Below, piece after piece: positions 51,581 through 60,195 of a stretch of DNA of 63,424 nucleotides. Position 1 is the first letter of the stretch. Every line of letters begins with the position of its first letter. This DNA is from CAYLPU01 sp964385635 (GTDB lineage: Bacteria; Chloroflexota; Anaerolineae; B4-G1). The stretch spans positions 1 through 63,424 of the forward strand of contig CAYLPU010000017.1 of NCBI GenBank assembly GCA_964385635.1. The letters run 5' to 3'. The notes below the pieces were generated by a model. The model did not search any database. It was not told the DNA's origin and saw only the letters and a list, made by a program, of their open reading frames with translations. Made by a program: the position numbers and the translations under genes.

Positions 51581-52618
51581 CTATCCTCTCCGCTCCGCAA
51601 CTCGCAGCCTCGCCGAGCGCGCTCGCGGATTGGCAGTGATCTCGTCCGCCGCTGGACGAACAGGCTTGCGTGTGACCAGGCGCAACGTGGCTCGATGACC
51701 GCAGATGCAAACCGGCACTTCTGGCGGACAGATACAATCACGGCTCTCCCGGCGCATAAAACGCTTCACCAGCCGGTCCTCCAGCGAGTGAAAACCGATC
51801 ACCACCAGCCGCCCGCCGGGCGCAAGGACTTCCACAGCCTCGGGTAGCGCCGCCTCCAGCGCGGCCAATTCATCGTTGACGGCGATACGTAGCGCCTGGA
51901 ACGTGCGCGTCGCAGGATGGATGCGTCTGCGCCGTTTGGCTGAGCGCCCACGACGAAACCTCCCCACCACTCTTTCGACGACGGCGGCCAGTTCCCTCGT
52001 CGTGTGAAGCGGCCGGGCAGCAACGATCGCCTCCGCGATGCGGCCTGCCTGCCTCTCCTCACCATACCGATACAATAGCGCCGTCAGCTCTTCGAGCGTG
52101 AGATGGTTAACAAGCGCGGCCGCAGTAGGGCCGTCCATCGTGGGATCGAAGCGCATATCGAGCGGCCCGTCTGCCATAAAAGCGAAGCCACGGGTGGAGT
52201 CAGCCAGTTGGAGTGAGGAGAGTCCTAAATCGAACAGGACGCCGTCTGCAGGAACGAAATAGCAGGAGCGCGCGATCTCTGCCAGGTGGGTGAAGGAACT
52301 GTGCACAAGCACGACCTGCCCAACGCAGAAGTCCAGCCGGTCGCGAGCCGCTTCCACTGCTGCTGGATCACGGTCCAGTCCCAGGAGATGCCCATCTGGG
52401 GACGAGGCCGCCAGTATCCCGCCCGCGTGTCCACCGCCTCCCACCGTCGCATCTATGTATCGGCCTCCTGGCCTGACCTGCAGACCATCAAGCACCGCTT
52501 GGAAAAGAACAGGGATGTGGGTACCCTCCCTCACCCCCTCCTTTCGCTGCGTACCGAGTTCACCAGCACAATGGCCGGCCTGGGACTCCGCACTGGCTAG
52601 ATACCCAGGATCGCCCAT
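51581..52618 (-). CDS. rsmH: 16S rRNA (cytosine-1402-N4) methyltransferase RsmH
   Basis: Also called MraW. Conserved parts: HIPVLFQAVLDGL, YIDATVGGGGHAGGIL (SAM motif), GVLFDLGLSSLQLADSTRGFAF, PATRTFQALRIAVNDEL and VVIGFHSLEDRLVKRF. The first ~28 residues from ATG 52618 are not conserved and overlap mraZ by 22 bases; a GTG at 52534 with AAGGAGG just before it may be the real start. Confidence 0.95.
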   Translation of the reverse strand: MGDPGYLASAESQAGHCAGELGTQRKEGVREGTHIPVLFQAVLDGLQVRPGGRYIDATVGGGGHAGGILAASSPDGHLLGLDRDPAAVEAARDRLDFCVGQVVLVHSSFTHLAEIARSCYFVPADGVLFDLGLSSLQLADSTRGFAFMADGPLDMRFDPTMDGPTAAALVNHLTLEELTALLYRYGEERQAGRIAEAIVAARPLHTTRELAAVVERVVGRFRRGRSAKRRRRIHPATRTFQALRIAVNDELAALEAALPEAVEVLAPGGRLVVIGFHSLEDRLVKRFMRRESRDCICPPEVPVCICGHRATLRLVTRKPVRPAADEITANPRARSARLRVAERRG

Positions 52619-53025
52619 TTCTCAACATTTGCGTCGTCCCCCTCAACACGCTCGCGCTCCTCGCCCCAGGAATCCGGGTTCCACACCTCAATGTAGGTGT
52701 TGAGCCCGGTGACGACGACCTCGCCATCGAGGCCGGCATATTCACGCAAGCGTGGAGGAATAAGCACGCGACCTTGCTTGTCGGGGGTAGCATCGGAGGC
52801 GTTGGCGAAGACCAGGCGGCTGAAGGCACGAGCACGCCGATCGGTCATCGGCAAATCACTCACCTGCTTCGCCAACCGCCGCCATTGTTTCATGGGGTAG
52901 ATCGCCAGGCAGCGATCAATCCCACGGGTGACGACGAGACCATCGGTCAGGTCGGCCCGAAACTTGGCGGGGACAGCCAACCGCCCTTTCTCGTCAATGG
53001 TGTATACGAACTCCCCCAGAAACAT
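52597..53025 (-). CDS. mraZ: Transcriptional regulator MraZ
   Basis: A 142-residue double AbrB-like protein; each half has a DxxGR motif (TIDEKGRLAVPAKFR and TPDKQGRVLIPPRLREYAGL). MraZ forms a ring and binds repeats upstream of the dcw operon. ATG 53025 (MFLGEF) is the conserved start. It is first in the operon. Confidence 0.96.
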   Translation of the reverse strand: MFLGEFVYTIDEKGRLAVPAKFRADLTDGLVVTRGIDRCLAIYPMKQWRRLAKQVSDLPMTDRRARAFSRLVFANASDATPDKQGRVLIPPRLREYAGLDGEVVVTGLNTYIEVWNPDSWGEERERVEGDDANVEKWAILGI

Positions 53026-53077
53026 ACCGTTACATTCCCCACGACAAAAGCAACAAGGTGACATCTAGCGGAGCAAT

Positions 53078-53102
53078 CCCCACTTCGCCCCACTTCGCCC
53101 CA
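53078..53102 (-). promoter_or_regulatory. MraZ operator: three TGGGG boxes at 10-bp spacing
   Basis: On the minus strand TGGGG occurs at 53098-53102, 53088-53092 and 53078-53082, as three copies of GTGGGGCGAA-like decamers. This matches the known MraZ recognition pattern (TGGGN repeated every 10 bp). It lies between the -10 and the mraZ start codon. Confidence 0.85.
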
Positions 53103-53114
53103 CAGATACCCCTT

Positions 53115-53142
53115 ATTATACACTACTTTCTCTTTTTGTCTA
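53115..53142 (-). promoter_or_regulatory. Promoter of the dcw operon
   Basis: Minus strand TAGACA (53137-53142) and a perfect TATAAT (53115-53120), spacer 16. Initiation would fall about ten bases before the MraZ boxes. Confidence 0.8.
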
Positions 53143-53247
53143 GTACCTGGAGAAAATTTTAAGGTTTCTTCGGGGGAGTTCTTATGCAGTCCACGTCGGT
53201 TACTGGCCGGCATAGAGCAACCGTCTGGTTCTCGACTGGACGGGGTT

Positions 53248-55080
53248 CTAAACATCGGCGGTGAAGCCCAAACCCAGTTCCTCCAGCGTCTCCCGCGCGG
53301 GCTGGCCTGTCGCCAGGTCCCAGCCGTACTCGGCGTAGGCACCGGCCAGGAGCGTGTCCACATCAGGGACTGTTCCCTCGGTCCCGCCGTCGTCCAGTGG
53401 CTCCAGTAGCAAGTCGGGCAACCGATCGTCGGCGCGGGTGAGGCCTCGGCGCAGGTTAAGCAGCCGCTTGAAGGTGACGATGCGCTTGCCCAGCGTCATC
53501 AGGTCCTCGGCTTCCAGGTCCCAGCCTGTCGCACCGTTCAGCGCCGCCAGCAGCCACTCGACGCCGGGATTCTGGAATTGACACAGAGTGAGCGCGTTGT
53601 ACAGACTGCGCCATGCCTGATGCCGCGCCGCGATACGGCCCCTCTCTTCCGTCATATCAAAACGGTCGCCGGGCAGGATGCCCAGTTCGACGGCCGGGCC
53701 TTGACCAGTGTCCACGCCGTACATATCGCCTTCCATGTGGCAGGCGCCGCGCGGCGAGAGAGCATAGGTCACAGCCAGACCAACGAATGCACGCGGATCG
53801 TGCATTGGTATCTCTAGCCGGTTGACGGTCGCCGCCAGTTCCGGCACACCGAATCGCTCGGCCAAGGCCGCGCTCCCCTCGGCCAGCGCGTCGCCGAAAC
53901 CCTCACGGCGGGCAATCATCTCGATCAACCGGTGAGTTGTCTGGATATCGCCATAGCGGATCTCCAGGCCATCCGTGTCGGCCGTGGTGAGAATGCCGCG
54001 CTCGAACATCTCGCAGGCCAACGCGATGGTGCAGCCGGTGCTGATGGTGTCCACGCCATAGACGTTGCACAGATGACCAGCGTAGATGACTGCCTCCAGA
54101 TCATCCACCATCGCCAGCGAGCCAAACGCGCCCAGTGTCTCGTACTCAGGACCATCCACCTTGTCCAGGCCGTAGTTGGGTGCGCGGGTCTCGCGGCCAC
54201 ACGCGATAGGGCAGCGGTAGCAAGCAGTGTTCCTGTTCTGATACCGATCCACCATCAGCACGCCGGAGAGATTGCCCGCCCCTTCCCACTCCCCCTGCTG
54301 ATAGTAGCGAGTGGGCATGTCACCGTACATCAGCGCCATGTCCACGTAGCAGGCGGTGCCGGCCAGTTTCAGCGACAGGGCCGCCATGTCCTCGTCCAGA
54401 TTGGCGATGATCTCCCGGACCACACTCTTGAACCCGTCTGGGTCAGCCAGAGGCACCCTGGCCTTGCCGCGCAGGCCGATGGCCTTGAGGTTCTTGGAAC
54501 CCATCACAGCGCCCATGCCGGTCCGACCGGCTGCGCGCCCATGGTCGTTCATAACAGCAGCCATCTTGACCAGGTTCTCGCCCCCCAAACCGATGCAGGC
54601 TACACGGGCCTTCGGCTCGTCCAGCGACTCGCGCACCCGTTCCTGCGCCTCGTACGAGTCGCTGCCCCACAGATCGGTCCCGTCGTGCAGTTCTGCCCGG
54701 CCCTCAATGATGGAAAGCCACACCGGCCTTTCGGCCCGGCTGGTGATGATGATGCCATCGTAGCCGGCGAAACGCAGTTCAGGGCCTAAGAAACCGCCTG
54801 TGTTCGACTCGCCCCAGATGCCAGTGAGCGGCGAGAGGGCACACACGCTGCAGCGGCCGGCCGAGGGCATGGCCGTGCCGACCAGCGGGCCGGTCATAAA
54901 GATCAAGGGGTTATCGGGCCCCAGCGGATCCGTATCGCCATCCACCATATCGTAGACGTAGCGCGCGGCCAACCCGCTGCCCCCGACGAAAGCGCGGGCG
55001 TACTCCTCGTCGAGCGGTTCGTCGCGCAGTTCCCCCGTGCTGAGATTAACGCGCAGAATTTTGCCCATGTAGCCGTTCAT
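53248..55080 (-). CDS. Aldehyde:ferredoxin oxidoreductase (tungsten pterin enzyme)
   Basis: A 610-residue AOR family enzyme oxidising aldehydes to acids with ferredoxin. N-terminal GKILRVNLSTGE, GPLVGTAMPSAGR and the pterin-binding GRAAGRTGMGAVMGSKNLKA are present. The [4Fe-4S] ligands are CYRCPIAC near residue 285 and a later Cys in LCQFQNPGV. Signal peptide absent (cytoplasmic). Third gene of an SCP2-like/alcohol dehydrogenase/AOR operon; the alcohol dehydrogenase could supply or remove its aldehyde substrate. Confidence 0.93.
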   Translation of the reverse strand: MNGYMGKILRVNLSTGELRDEPLDEEYARAFVGGSGLAARYVYDMVDGDTDPLGPDNPLIFMTGPLVGTAMPSAGRCSVCALSPLTGIWGESNTGGFLGPELRFAGYDGIIITSRAERPVWLSIIEGRAELHDGTDLWGSDSYEAQERVRESLDEPKARVACIGLGGENLVKMAAVMNDHGRAAGRTGMGAVMGSKNLKAIGLRGKARVPLADPDGFKSVVREIIANLDEDMAALSLKLAGTACYVDMALMYGDMPTRYYQQGEWEGAGNLSGVLMVDRYQNRNTACYRCPIACGRETRAPNYGLDKVDGPEYETLGAFGSLAMVDDLEAVIYAGHLCNVYGVDTISTGCTIALACEMFERGILTTADTDGLEIRYGDIQTTHRLIEMIARREGFGDALAEGSAALAERFGVPELAATVNRLEIPMHDPRAFVGLAVTYALSPRGACHMEGDMYGVDTGQGPAVELGILPGDRFDMTEERGRIAARHQAWRSLYNALTLCQFQNPGVEWLLAALNGATGWDLEAEDLMTLGKRIVTFKRLLNLRRGLTRADDRLPDLLLEPLDDGGTEGTVPDVDTLLAGAYAEYGWDLATGQPARETLEELGLGFTADV

Positions 55081-55097
55081 TGTTCGCTCCTCAGCAT

Positions 55098-55125
55098 GTA
55101 GGACAAGTTGCCAACTTGTTCCTAC
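55098..55125. repeat. Palindrome in the ADH/AOR spacer
   Basis: gtaggacaagttgccaacttgttcctac, an almost perfect hairpin filling most of the 45-base gap between the two genes. Confidence 0.65.
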
Positions 55126-56301
55126 CTAAAAGTCCACCGGCCGACCATCGTAGGCGTACAGGAAAAGTCGGCGCAGTTCATCGTAGGAGGGAGCACGGGC
55201 TGCGGTGATCATCTGTGTGTCGTTGAAGGCATCGTCTATCAACTTGTCCAACTGCGCCTCGTAGACCACGCGCTCGACGCCGGCCCCGGCGACACTGGTG
55301 GGGTTGCCGACCTCGCGGCAGAGGTCGCGGATGCGCTCAGCCAGCGCCCGCGCCCTCTCCTTGTCCCGATGTAGGGGCAACCCTCGTGGTTGCCCGACGA
55401 GAGCGGCCAGTCCCGCGAACCGCTCCGGCGCTTCACGGGCGGCGAACTCGATGGTGTAGGGCAGGAAAATAGCCACGGCGCGGCCGTGGGGCACGTGGAA
55501 CACCGCCCCTAGCGTGTGCCCCATCGCATGGGAAATGGAGGCCATGGCGTTGCCGAAGCCCAGGCCGGCGCAGGTGGCAGCGTTGTGCATCCGCTCGCGA
55601 GCCTCCATGTTGGAGCCGCCGGCCACGGCGCGGGGCAAATACTCAAAGATGAGGCGGACGGCGCTGAGGCACAGGCCGTCGGTCATATCCGTGTGCCAGG
55701 TGCAGGTGTAGCCTTCGACGGCGTGGGTCAGCGCATCCAGGCCCGTGTCGGCGGTCAGTTGGGGCGGCATCCCCGCCGCCATCTCTGGATCCACGATGGC
55801 GATGTCAGCGACGTTCTCGCGGTTGCCCAATCCCATCTTGCGCTGCTCCTCCGTGTCGGTCAGCACGATGCCCCACGTGACCTCGGCCCCAGTGCCGCTG
55901 GTGGTGGGGATGGTGAGCAGGCGGGCTTTCTGGCGCAGGCCCAAACGAATGAAAGGATTGATCTCAGCCGGGTGAAGATCAGGCCGCTCGTAGAGCACCC
56001 AGATTGCCTTGGCCGCATCCATCGGCGAACCGCCGCCCAGGCCAACGATCCAGTCGGGTCTAACCTCCTGCGCCACCTCTACCCCCCGGCGCACCGTCTG
56101 CACGCTGGGGTCGGATTCAACCGCGTCGAAGACGTGCACATCAATGCCAGCCTTGTCGAGATGAGCCTTAACTTTGTCCACCAGGCCCAGTTCGACCAGC
56201 GTACCGTCGGTGACGACGAGGGCACGTTGACCCTCTAACTCGTCGAGAGCGTCCAGCGCCCCCTCACCGAAGACGATCTCTGGAGATACGAAGTACCACA
56301 T
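55126..56301 (-). CDS. Iron-containing alcohol dehydrogenase
   Basis: A 391-residue group III dehydrogenase. NAD(P)-binding GGGSPMDAAKAIW, TIPTTSGTGAEVT, metal ligands in ADTGLDALTHAVEGY and the HAMGHTLGAVFHVPHG block. Interconverts alcohol and aldehyde. ATG 56301 (MWYFVSPEIVFGEG) is the conserved start. Near residue 300-308 a short stretch, VGQPRGLPLH, is encoded by a palindrome (55371-55395) absent from normal family members, an apparently tolerated loop insertion. Confidence 0.93.
   Translation of the reverse strand: MWYFVSPEIVFGEGALDALDELEGQRALVVTDGTLVELGLVDKVKAHLDKAGIDVHVFDAVESDPSVQTVRRGVEVAQEVRPDWIVGLGGGSPMDAAKAIWVLYERPDLHPAEINPFIRLGLRQKARLLTIPTTSGTGAEVTWGIVLTDTEEQRKMGLGNRENVADIAIVDPEMAAGMPPQLTADTGLDALTHAVEGYTCTWHTDMTDGLCLSAVRLIFEYLPRAVAGGSNMEARERMHNAATCAGLGFGNAMASISHAMGHTLGAVFHVPHGRAVAIFLPYTIEFAAREAPERFAGLAALVGQPRGLPLHRDKERARALAERIRDLCREVGNPTSVAGAGVERVVYEAQLDKLIDDAFNDTQMITAARAPSYDELRRLFLYAYDGRPVDF
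55371..55395. repeat. Palindrome gggcaaccctcgtggttgccc inside the ADH gene
   Basis: A perfect gggcaacc/ggttgccc stem preceded by gta, the same design as the spacer palindromes at 40761 and 55098. It is translated in frame. Confidence 0.65.
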
Positions 56302-56306
56302 CCGCG

Positions 56307-56714
56307 CTAACTCCACTCGGTGGGCACGAGAGCGCAGCAAGAGACGATCTCTTTGGCCGCCTTCGGGTAGCGCATGATCTTCATCATGTTGCCCGCCAGC
56401 CTCAGTTTTTTCGTCATCATGCCCTGAATGGGGTCCAGTTTGCCTTCAATGACCTTGCGCCAACTGCTGAAAGGAGCGCGGAGGACGAACTCCACCTCCC
56501 GCTCGTCCTTGCTGGCGACCATCGCCGCGTCGGTGCTCTTGCCGTGGTAGAGGCCAAGAAACAGGTAAGCGGTGTCGTCGTAGGTCTCGTCCGGCTCGAC
56601 GATGAAGACAAAGTTTCCCTCCCAGTCTTTGGCCGACCGCTCGTAGGACTCGCTGTCGTTGAGTTGACGGCTCAGTTCTTTGATCCATTCATCGGACGGG
56701 AATTTGAATGCCAT
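56307..56714 (-). CDS. SCP2-like sterol/lipid-binding domain protein
   Basis: A 135-residue single SCP2-like domain: MAFKFPSDEWIKELSRQLN, EGNFVFIVEPDE, DAAMVASKDEREVEFVL, and SSWRKVIEGKLDPIQGMMTKKLRLAGNM, the conserved tunnel helix. Such domains bind acyl chains or similar hydrophobic ligands. It ends five bases before the ADH start and leads the operon with ADH and AOR, suggesting that the substrate is a lipid-like or hydrophobic alcohol/aldehyde (inference). Confidence 0.85.
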   Translation of the reverse strand: MAFKFPSDEWIKELSRQLNDSESYERSAKDWEGNFVFIVEPDETYDDTAYLFLGLYHGKSTDAAMVASKDEREVEFVLRAPFSSWRKVIEGKLDPIQGMMTKKLRLAGNMMKIMRYPKAAKEIVSCCALVPTEWS

Positions 56715-56727
56715 TGCTCTTTCCTCC

Positions 56728-56940
56728 TCAGTATATGTTTGGCTTCAAGCCTGTTACACGTATGATACACCCAATCCAGTAGCGTACGATGTTGCTCTCC
56801 TCACGGGCGACGACGGTGGCGTAGAACCAGCCACCAGGATTCAAAACGCGGCGCATTTCGGCCAGTACCCGCCACATCCCAGACGCTGTGGTGTGGTGGA
56901 TCCGAGTACCGCAAAAGTCACCCTGATAGTTGACCGTCAT
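56728..56940 (-). pseudogene. Class I methyltransferase fragment
   Basis: Contains MWRVLAEMRRVLNPGGWFYATVV, the motif-III region (RVLxPGGxF) of type 11 SAM methyltransferases, and about 30 further residues. The SAM-binding N-terminal half is missing; instead sequence upstream is a repeat (56936-57004). A remnant. Confidence 0.5.
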
Positions 56941-57004
56941 TCTGAGCGTAGCGAAGAATCTCCCTACTACCTTGGTCGAGACCCTTCGCTTCGCTCAGGG
57001 TGAC
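56936..57004. repeat. REP-like inverted repeat
   Basis: gtcattctgagcgtagcgaag and cttcgctcagggtgac are inverted around tctccctactaccttggtcg. Same ctgagc..gaag family as the repeats in the kinase genes. Between here and 57234 no gene is seen. Confidence 0.65.
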
Positions 57005-57234
57005 AGAGTGAGTTTTGCGCCATTGCGGTGGATCACATTAAAAGCGACCATGCCGTCGAAGGCACGGTCAGGGCAAGAGAACGCCTCCATCCTGGGCCTG
57101 AGGAGACGAGACCACAAGACGCCGGTCATCAGCCATTCGTCACTTGAAGCACAGCACTGTTCGTAGAAGACAAGTAGAGCACGAGGCCAACTACGTTCAG
57201 AACCGTGACAAGAAGACTTGTATAGACGCCTGCC

Positions 57235-57480
57235 TCATCTCTTCCGCCCGCGGCCCTGCCCCTTCTCCGGAGACTGCCCCAGGCCGGTGATATGTTTAAG
57301 CACAGTCAGCAAACCCAGGCCAACCGTAAGGGCCTTGCCCGGCTGGATGGAGGGCAGCCGCTCCTGGCCCTCTCCGTCCACCTCGATAGAGACCGAGCGC
57401 AGGTACAGGTGAGCAGCGCTCACGCCCAGCAGTGCCCCCACAACGCCACCGATGATCATGACTCGCGTTCGCAAGTTCAT
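57235..57480 (-). CDS. Small one-TM protein
   Basis: An 81-residue protein with one TM helix (about 8-28, containing GGVVGALLGVSAAHLYL) followed by a polar region (VSIEVDGEG, PSIQPGKALTVGLGLL) and a basic C-terminus GRGRKR. The start directly follows the stop of the 97-residue gene. Unknown function. Confidence 0.6.
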   Translation of the reverse strand: MNLRTRVMIIGGVVGALLGVSAAHLYLRSVSIEVDGEGQERLPSIQPGKALTVGLGLLTVLKHITGLGQSPEKGQGRGRKR

Positions 57481-57774
57481 CTATTGCCTCCCTTTTGCAA
57501 ACTTCACGATTGCACCAAGCCAACCCTGGACTGTCGCCAGGAGGGAATGGACCAGCAGAATCGGCCTGATGATGGCCCGCATCGCCAGTTCGACGTAGGC
57601 ACGGCCCAGGGCCAGGTACGCCTGAGCCACCTTGAGCCAACTGGGCAGGTTTTCGTGCCGTTGGAGATACCACAGGCCGTAAACCGCCCCACCCAGTAGC
57701 ACCAGAAGCGCCAGGGCCAGGGCAAGCGCTTCAACGGCGAGGAGAATGAGAGAAAGATCACGTAAGGTTGTCAT
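57481..57774 (-). CDS. Small membrane protein
   Basis: A 97-residue protein with a long N-terminal hydrophobic helix (7-35) and a second amphipathic/hydrophobic part (45-90). It is immediately followed by the other small membrane protein with no gap, so the pair is one transcript. Unknown function; no recognised family. Confidence 0.6.
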   Translation of the reverse strand: MTTLRDLSLILLAVEALALALALLVLLGGAVYGLWYLQRHENLPSWLKVAQAYLALGRAYVELAMRAIIRPILLVHSLLATVQGWLGAIVKFAKGRQ

Positions 57775-58236
57775 ATTACTTGCTCTCCAGGAACATCGTC
57801 AACCAGCACGCCGGCTTACAGCAACTCCAGAAGTAACTACCATTATTATTCCCTCTCTTTAACTTTCTCTGCCTGTGCCTGTCATATCTACGAATGCGAA
57901 AAGTGTAAAGTCTCTTTTCCTTCAACGTCAACGATACTGCGCTATGATAATACGAATGCGCGATTCAGGCAAACAAGATGAATCACATCCTTGTCGTGCT
58001 CGCCGCACCCTTGCACGTTGCGCACGTCCCAACCCAGGCTCTCCAGGAAGAGATCAATCCACTGCGAGTACTCGTGGCAGGGAACTCGGCGCGCACGCGG
58101 GCCTCTTTATAGTCGGGCCGACGGCTCGCGCATCACCCGCGCCGCGCCAGCGGCATCTGGTGGATGCCCTTGTTAGCCGCATTTTTACGCAGGCAAAAAC
58201 GCAGTGGCGAAATCACCGTTGAAGCACAAACTGATG
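57775..58236. other. Non-coding or decayed spacer
   Basis: No supported gene. An open plus-strand stretch around 57980-58110 begins HILVVLAAP and then runs into stops; this is faintly like the start of a CHAT-type domain but too short and broken to call. No repeat or promoter stands out. Confidence 0.4.
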
Positions 58237-58464
58237 CTATCCCGTAGTGGTAGGTATGCGTGCGATACGCAGCACTAACCGTAAGGCCTCATTGACTGCT
58301 TCCGCACTGGAAAAGGCAGCCGCCACATCGGGGGCTAATAACACCAGGTTTGTCCCCTCCTGGTATTGCGCTGCATATTTGCCGCGTACCCCACCATCGA
58401 GCAATGTGCTCAAGTCATACTCTGGGCGCAGTTCATCTTTAGTCTCGGTAATTACCTTAGCCAC
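58237..58464 (-). CDS. Small antitoxin-like protein
   Basis: A 75-residue soluble protein: DELRPEYDLSTLLDGGVRGKYAAQYQEGTNLVLLAPDVAAAF, then SAEAVNEALRLVLRIA. The pattern LRPEYD-x-S and GVRGKY-x5-GTNLV-x-L-x-PDVA is familiar from short conserved proteins found next to toxin genes in cyanobacteria and Chloroflexota, although I cannot name a family with certainty. It follows the restriction-gene remnant by twelve bases. No toxin partner is beside it. Confidence 0.6.
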   Translation of the reverse strand: MAKVITETKDELRPEYDLSTLLDGGVRGKYAAQYQEGTNLVLLAPDVAAAFSSAEAVNEALRLVLRIARIPTTTG

Positions 58465-58476
58465 TCTTCTCCACCC

Positions 58477-59482
58477 TCACACGGACGCTGCACACCGCGC
58501 CAAAACATCCTTGATCTCCCCCGGCTGCTGCACGACAGCCCACCGCCAGCGGCCAAATCCGCCGTGGGCGTTGACGGCGTTCACCCATTCGTCCAGAAAC
58601 CGCCGCTTGACGCGCTCTTGCCCGGTGTCCTGCCCCTTGGTCTCCAGAATCAGCATCTCCTCAGTGTTCAGGCGGATCAGGAAATCCGGGCGGTATTTGC
58701 GCACCACGCCGCGATAGATGTACAGCACTTCAAAACCCAGGTGGTCGTTCTTGACCCACGCCGTGACCCCCGGATGGTTGTCCAGCACATACGCATCGGA
58801 TGCCTCCCAGGCGCTGTCGTAGACGCAAAAGTTGACGTGCGACTTTAGCCGTGCGCTCGCACGGCTTGCCGGTGTACCAGGTGCTCATATCGCCGGTGGC
58901 GCGGATCGGGTGGTCGCGGTCAAAGACCGGTTCCAGCCGCTCGGTGTTCTCAAAACGCAGGGCCTCCCACAAGTGCTGCACCACCCTGGTCATATTGAGC
59001 GTGATGATCAGGCGGCGACGCAACTCGTCTTGGTAGAACAGGTGGCCATCTTGCAGCAGCGGCGCAGGAACTCTCCGCCGTCGGAGGGGATACTGATGCC
59101 CACGCGCCCGGCGGCGGGCGCTTCGGTCAGCCAGATCAGCGTCTCTATCGCCTCCAATTGGCAGAAAAAGAAGCGCCGCGCCTCGTATTCCTCCGGGTCT
59201 GTCCAGTGCCCCAACAGCCGCCTGGTGATGCTGCTCACGCCGGGATAGCCCGCCGCGCGCCAGGCCCTCGACGCGCGGGCGGATCTGGTTGACCAGCGGG
59301 ATCTCGACAAAGATACCCGGATCGTCAAAGGCCCTGGAACTCTCCGAGGCGACCACGTAACCCGCCGGGCGGCGGCCCTCGGCCAGCGAAAAAGTGCGCG
59401 TCTCGCGCTCGTAGCGCCAATGGCGGGAGGGTTCTGTGTAGGGCGAGTTGATGATCAGCCGGTCAATCGTTGCCTGGGTCAT
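58477..59482 (-). pseudogene. Type III-like restriction endonuclease (res), core deleted and frameshifted
   Basis: The N-terminal part (IINSPYTEPSRHWRYE, EGRRPAGYVV) and, after a +1 shift near 59265, GYPGVSSITRRLLGHW to FLRRCCKMAT match the start of BPTD_3080-like restriction helicases. The helicase core that should follow (ATGTGKT P-loop through the DEAD/helicase motifs) is missing: the sequence jumps near 59040 to the C-terminal part (LNMTRVVQHLWEALRFENTE). A further +1 near 58860 separates the endonuclease-like end (YRPDFLIRL, LETKGQD). It cannot encode an active enzyme. The start overlaps the HEPN gene by 20 bases. Confidence 0.75.
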
Positions 59483-59888
59483 TTCCTTGCTCGCTTTGCG
59501 TCACTGTGCTCACCTGGGCCTCCGCCCATTTCCGAACTTTCACCACCGGCCCTATCGCGTCTTCGCGTGTCATCAGCTCGATGTCCATGTCATCATAGCG
59601 GAAGGTGACGGCAAACGGATTCATTCGTTCGAGTAAATCATCCGCGACCGGCGTCTCGACCCCCTCCTGACGCAGCAATTGCGCTAACTCGGTCAGATCG
59701 TGGGTGCGCCTGAACTCGATCTGGCGCGAGAACAGGACCGCTTTGAGCGATTTCTCCACCGCTTGCTGAGCGTGAAACAGCACAATAGAGAGATGCGCCT
59801 CCGGCTCCTCCACCAGGATATCGAACACTTTGATATCGCGATCGGCCAGACGCAGCGCGCGCCACGCCTCTTCAATGTGTGGCTTCAT
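59463..59888 (-). CDS. HEPN domain protein (HepT-like toxin)
   Basis: About 141 residues of PF05168-type HEPN: YMKPHIEEAWRALRLADRDIKVFDIL, ESHLSIVLFHAQQAVEKSLKA-like helix (AHLSIVLFHAQQAVEKSLKA), and FRRTHDLTELAQLL, with the R-x-x-H-type pair expected at the RNase active site. HEPN/MNT pairs form toxin-antitoxin systems in which MNT modifies HEPN. ATG 59888 lies inside the end of the MNT gene (17-base overlap). It is between the two restriction-modification remnants. Confidence 0.85.
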   Translation of the reverse strand: MKPHIEEAWRALRLADRDIKVFDILVEEPEAHLSIVLFHAQQAVEKSLKAVLFSRQIEFRRTHDLTELAQLLRQEGVETPVADDLLERMNPFAVTFRYDDMDIELMTREDAIGPVVKVRKWAEAQVSTVTQSEQGNDPGND

Positions 59889-60195
59889 ATAACGGCCTCC
59901 CTTCTTTTCGCGCCCAATAGAGCACGGTCCCCGGCACCTGGCTGCGCCGTTCGTATTCCGTCTCCGAATACACCAGCACATCCACGCCGACACCGATGCT
60001 GCCCACCGCCTTGCGCAGGCGGATCATCTCCTCGCCCCGGTTATCCACTCGCCGTTCGATCACCATGAGGTCCAGGTCAGAATCTTGGCCGGCGTCGCCG
60101 CGCCCGCAAGAGCCGAACAGGATCACCCGGATCGGCTGCGCCACGGCGACAATCCGCTGCACGGCTTGTTGTAGTTTTTGCTCGTCAATCATCAT
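59872..60195 (-). CDS. Minimal nucleotidyltransferase (MntA-like antitoxin)
   Basis: A 107-residue MNT domain. The catalytic signature is RVILFGSCGRGDAGQDSDLD, that is GS-x10-D-x-D, followed by a third acidic position in VDVLVY. It would AMPylate/neutralise the HEPN partner. Start codon overlaps the stop of the methyltransferase remnant (ATGA), so translation is coupled. Confidence 0.88.
   Translation of the reverse strand: MMIDEQKLQQAVQRIVAVAQPIRVILFGSCGRGDAGQDSDLDLMVIERRVDNRGEEMIRLRKAVGSIGVGVDVLVYSETEYERRSQVPGTVLYWARKEGRPLYEATH

Noticed and set aside
57875..58222. Plus-strand 115-codon open frame starting near HILVVLAAP in another frame
   Set aside because: No frame stays open and protein-like; similarity to a CHAT start is too short to support.
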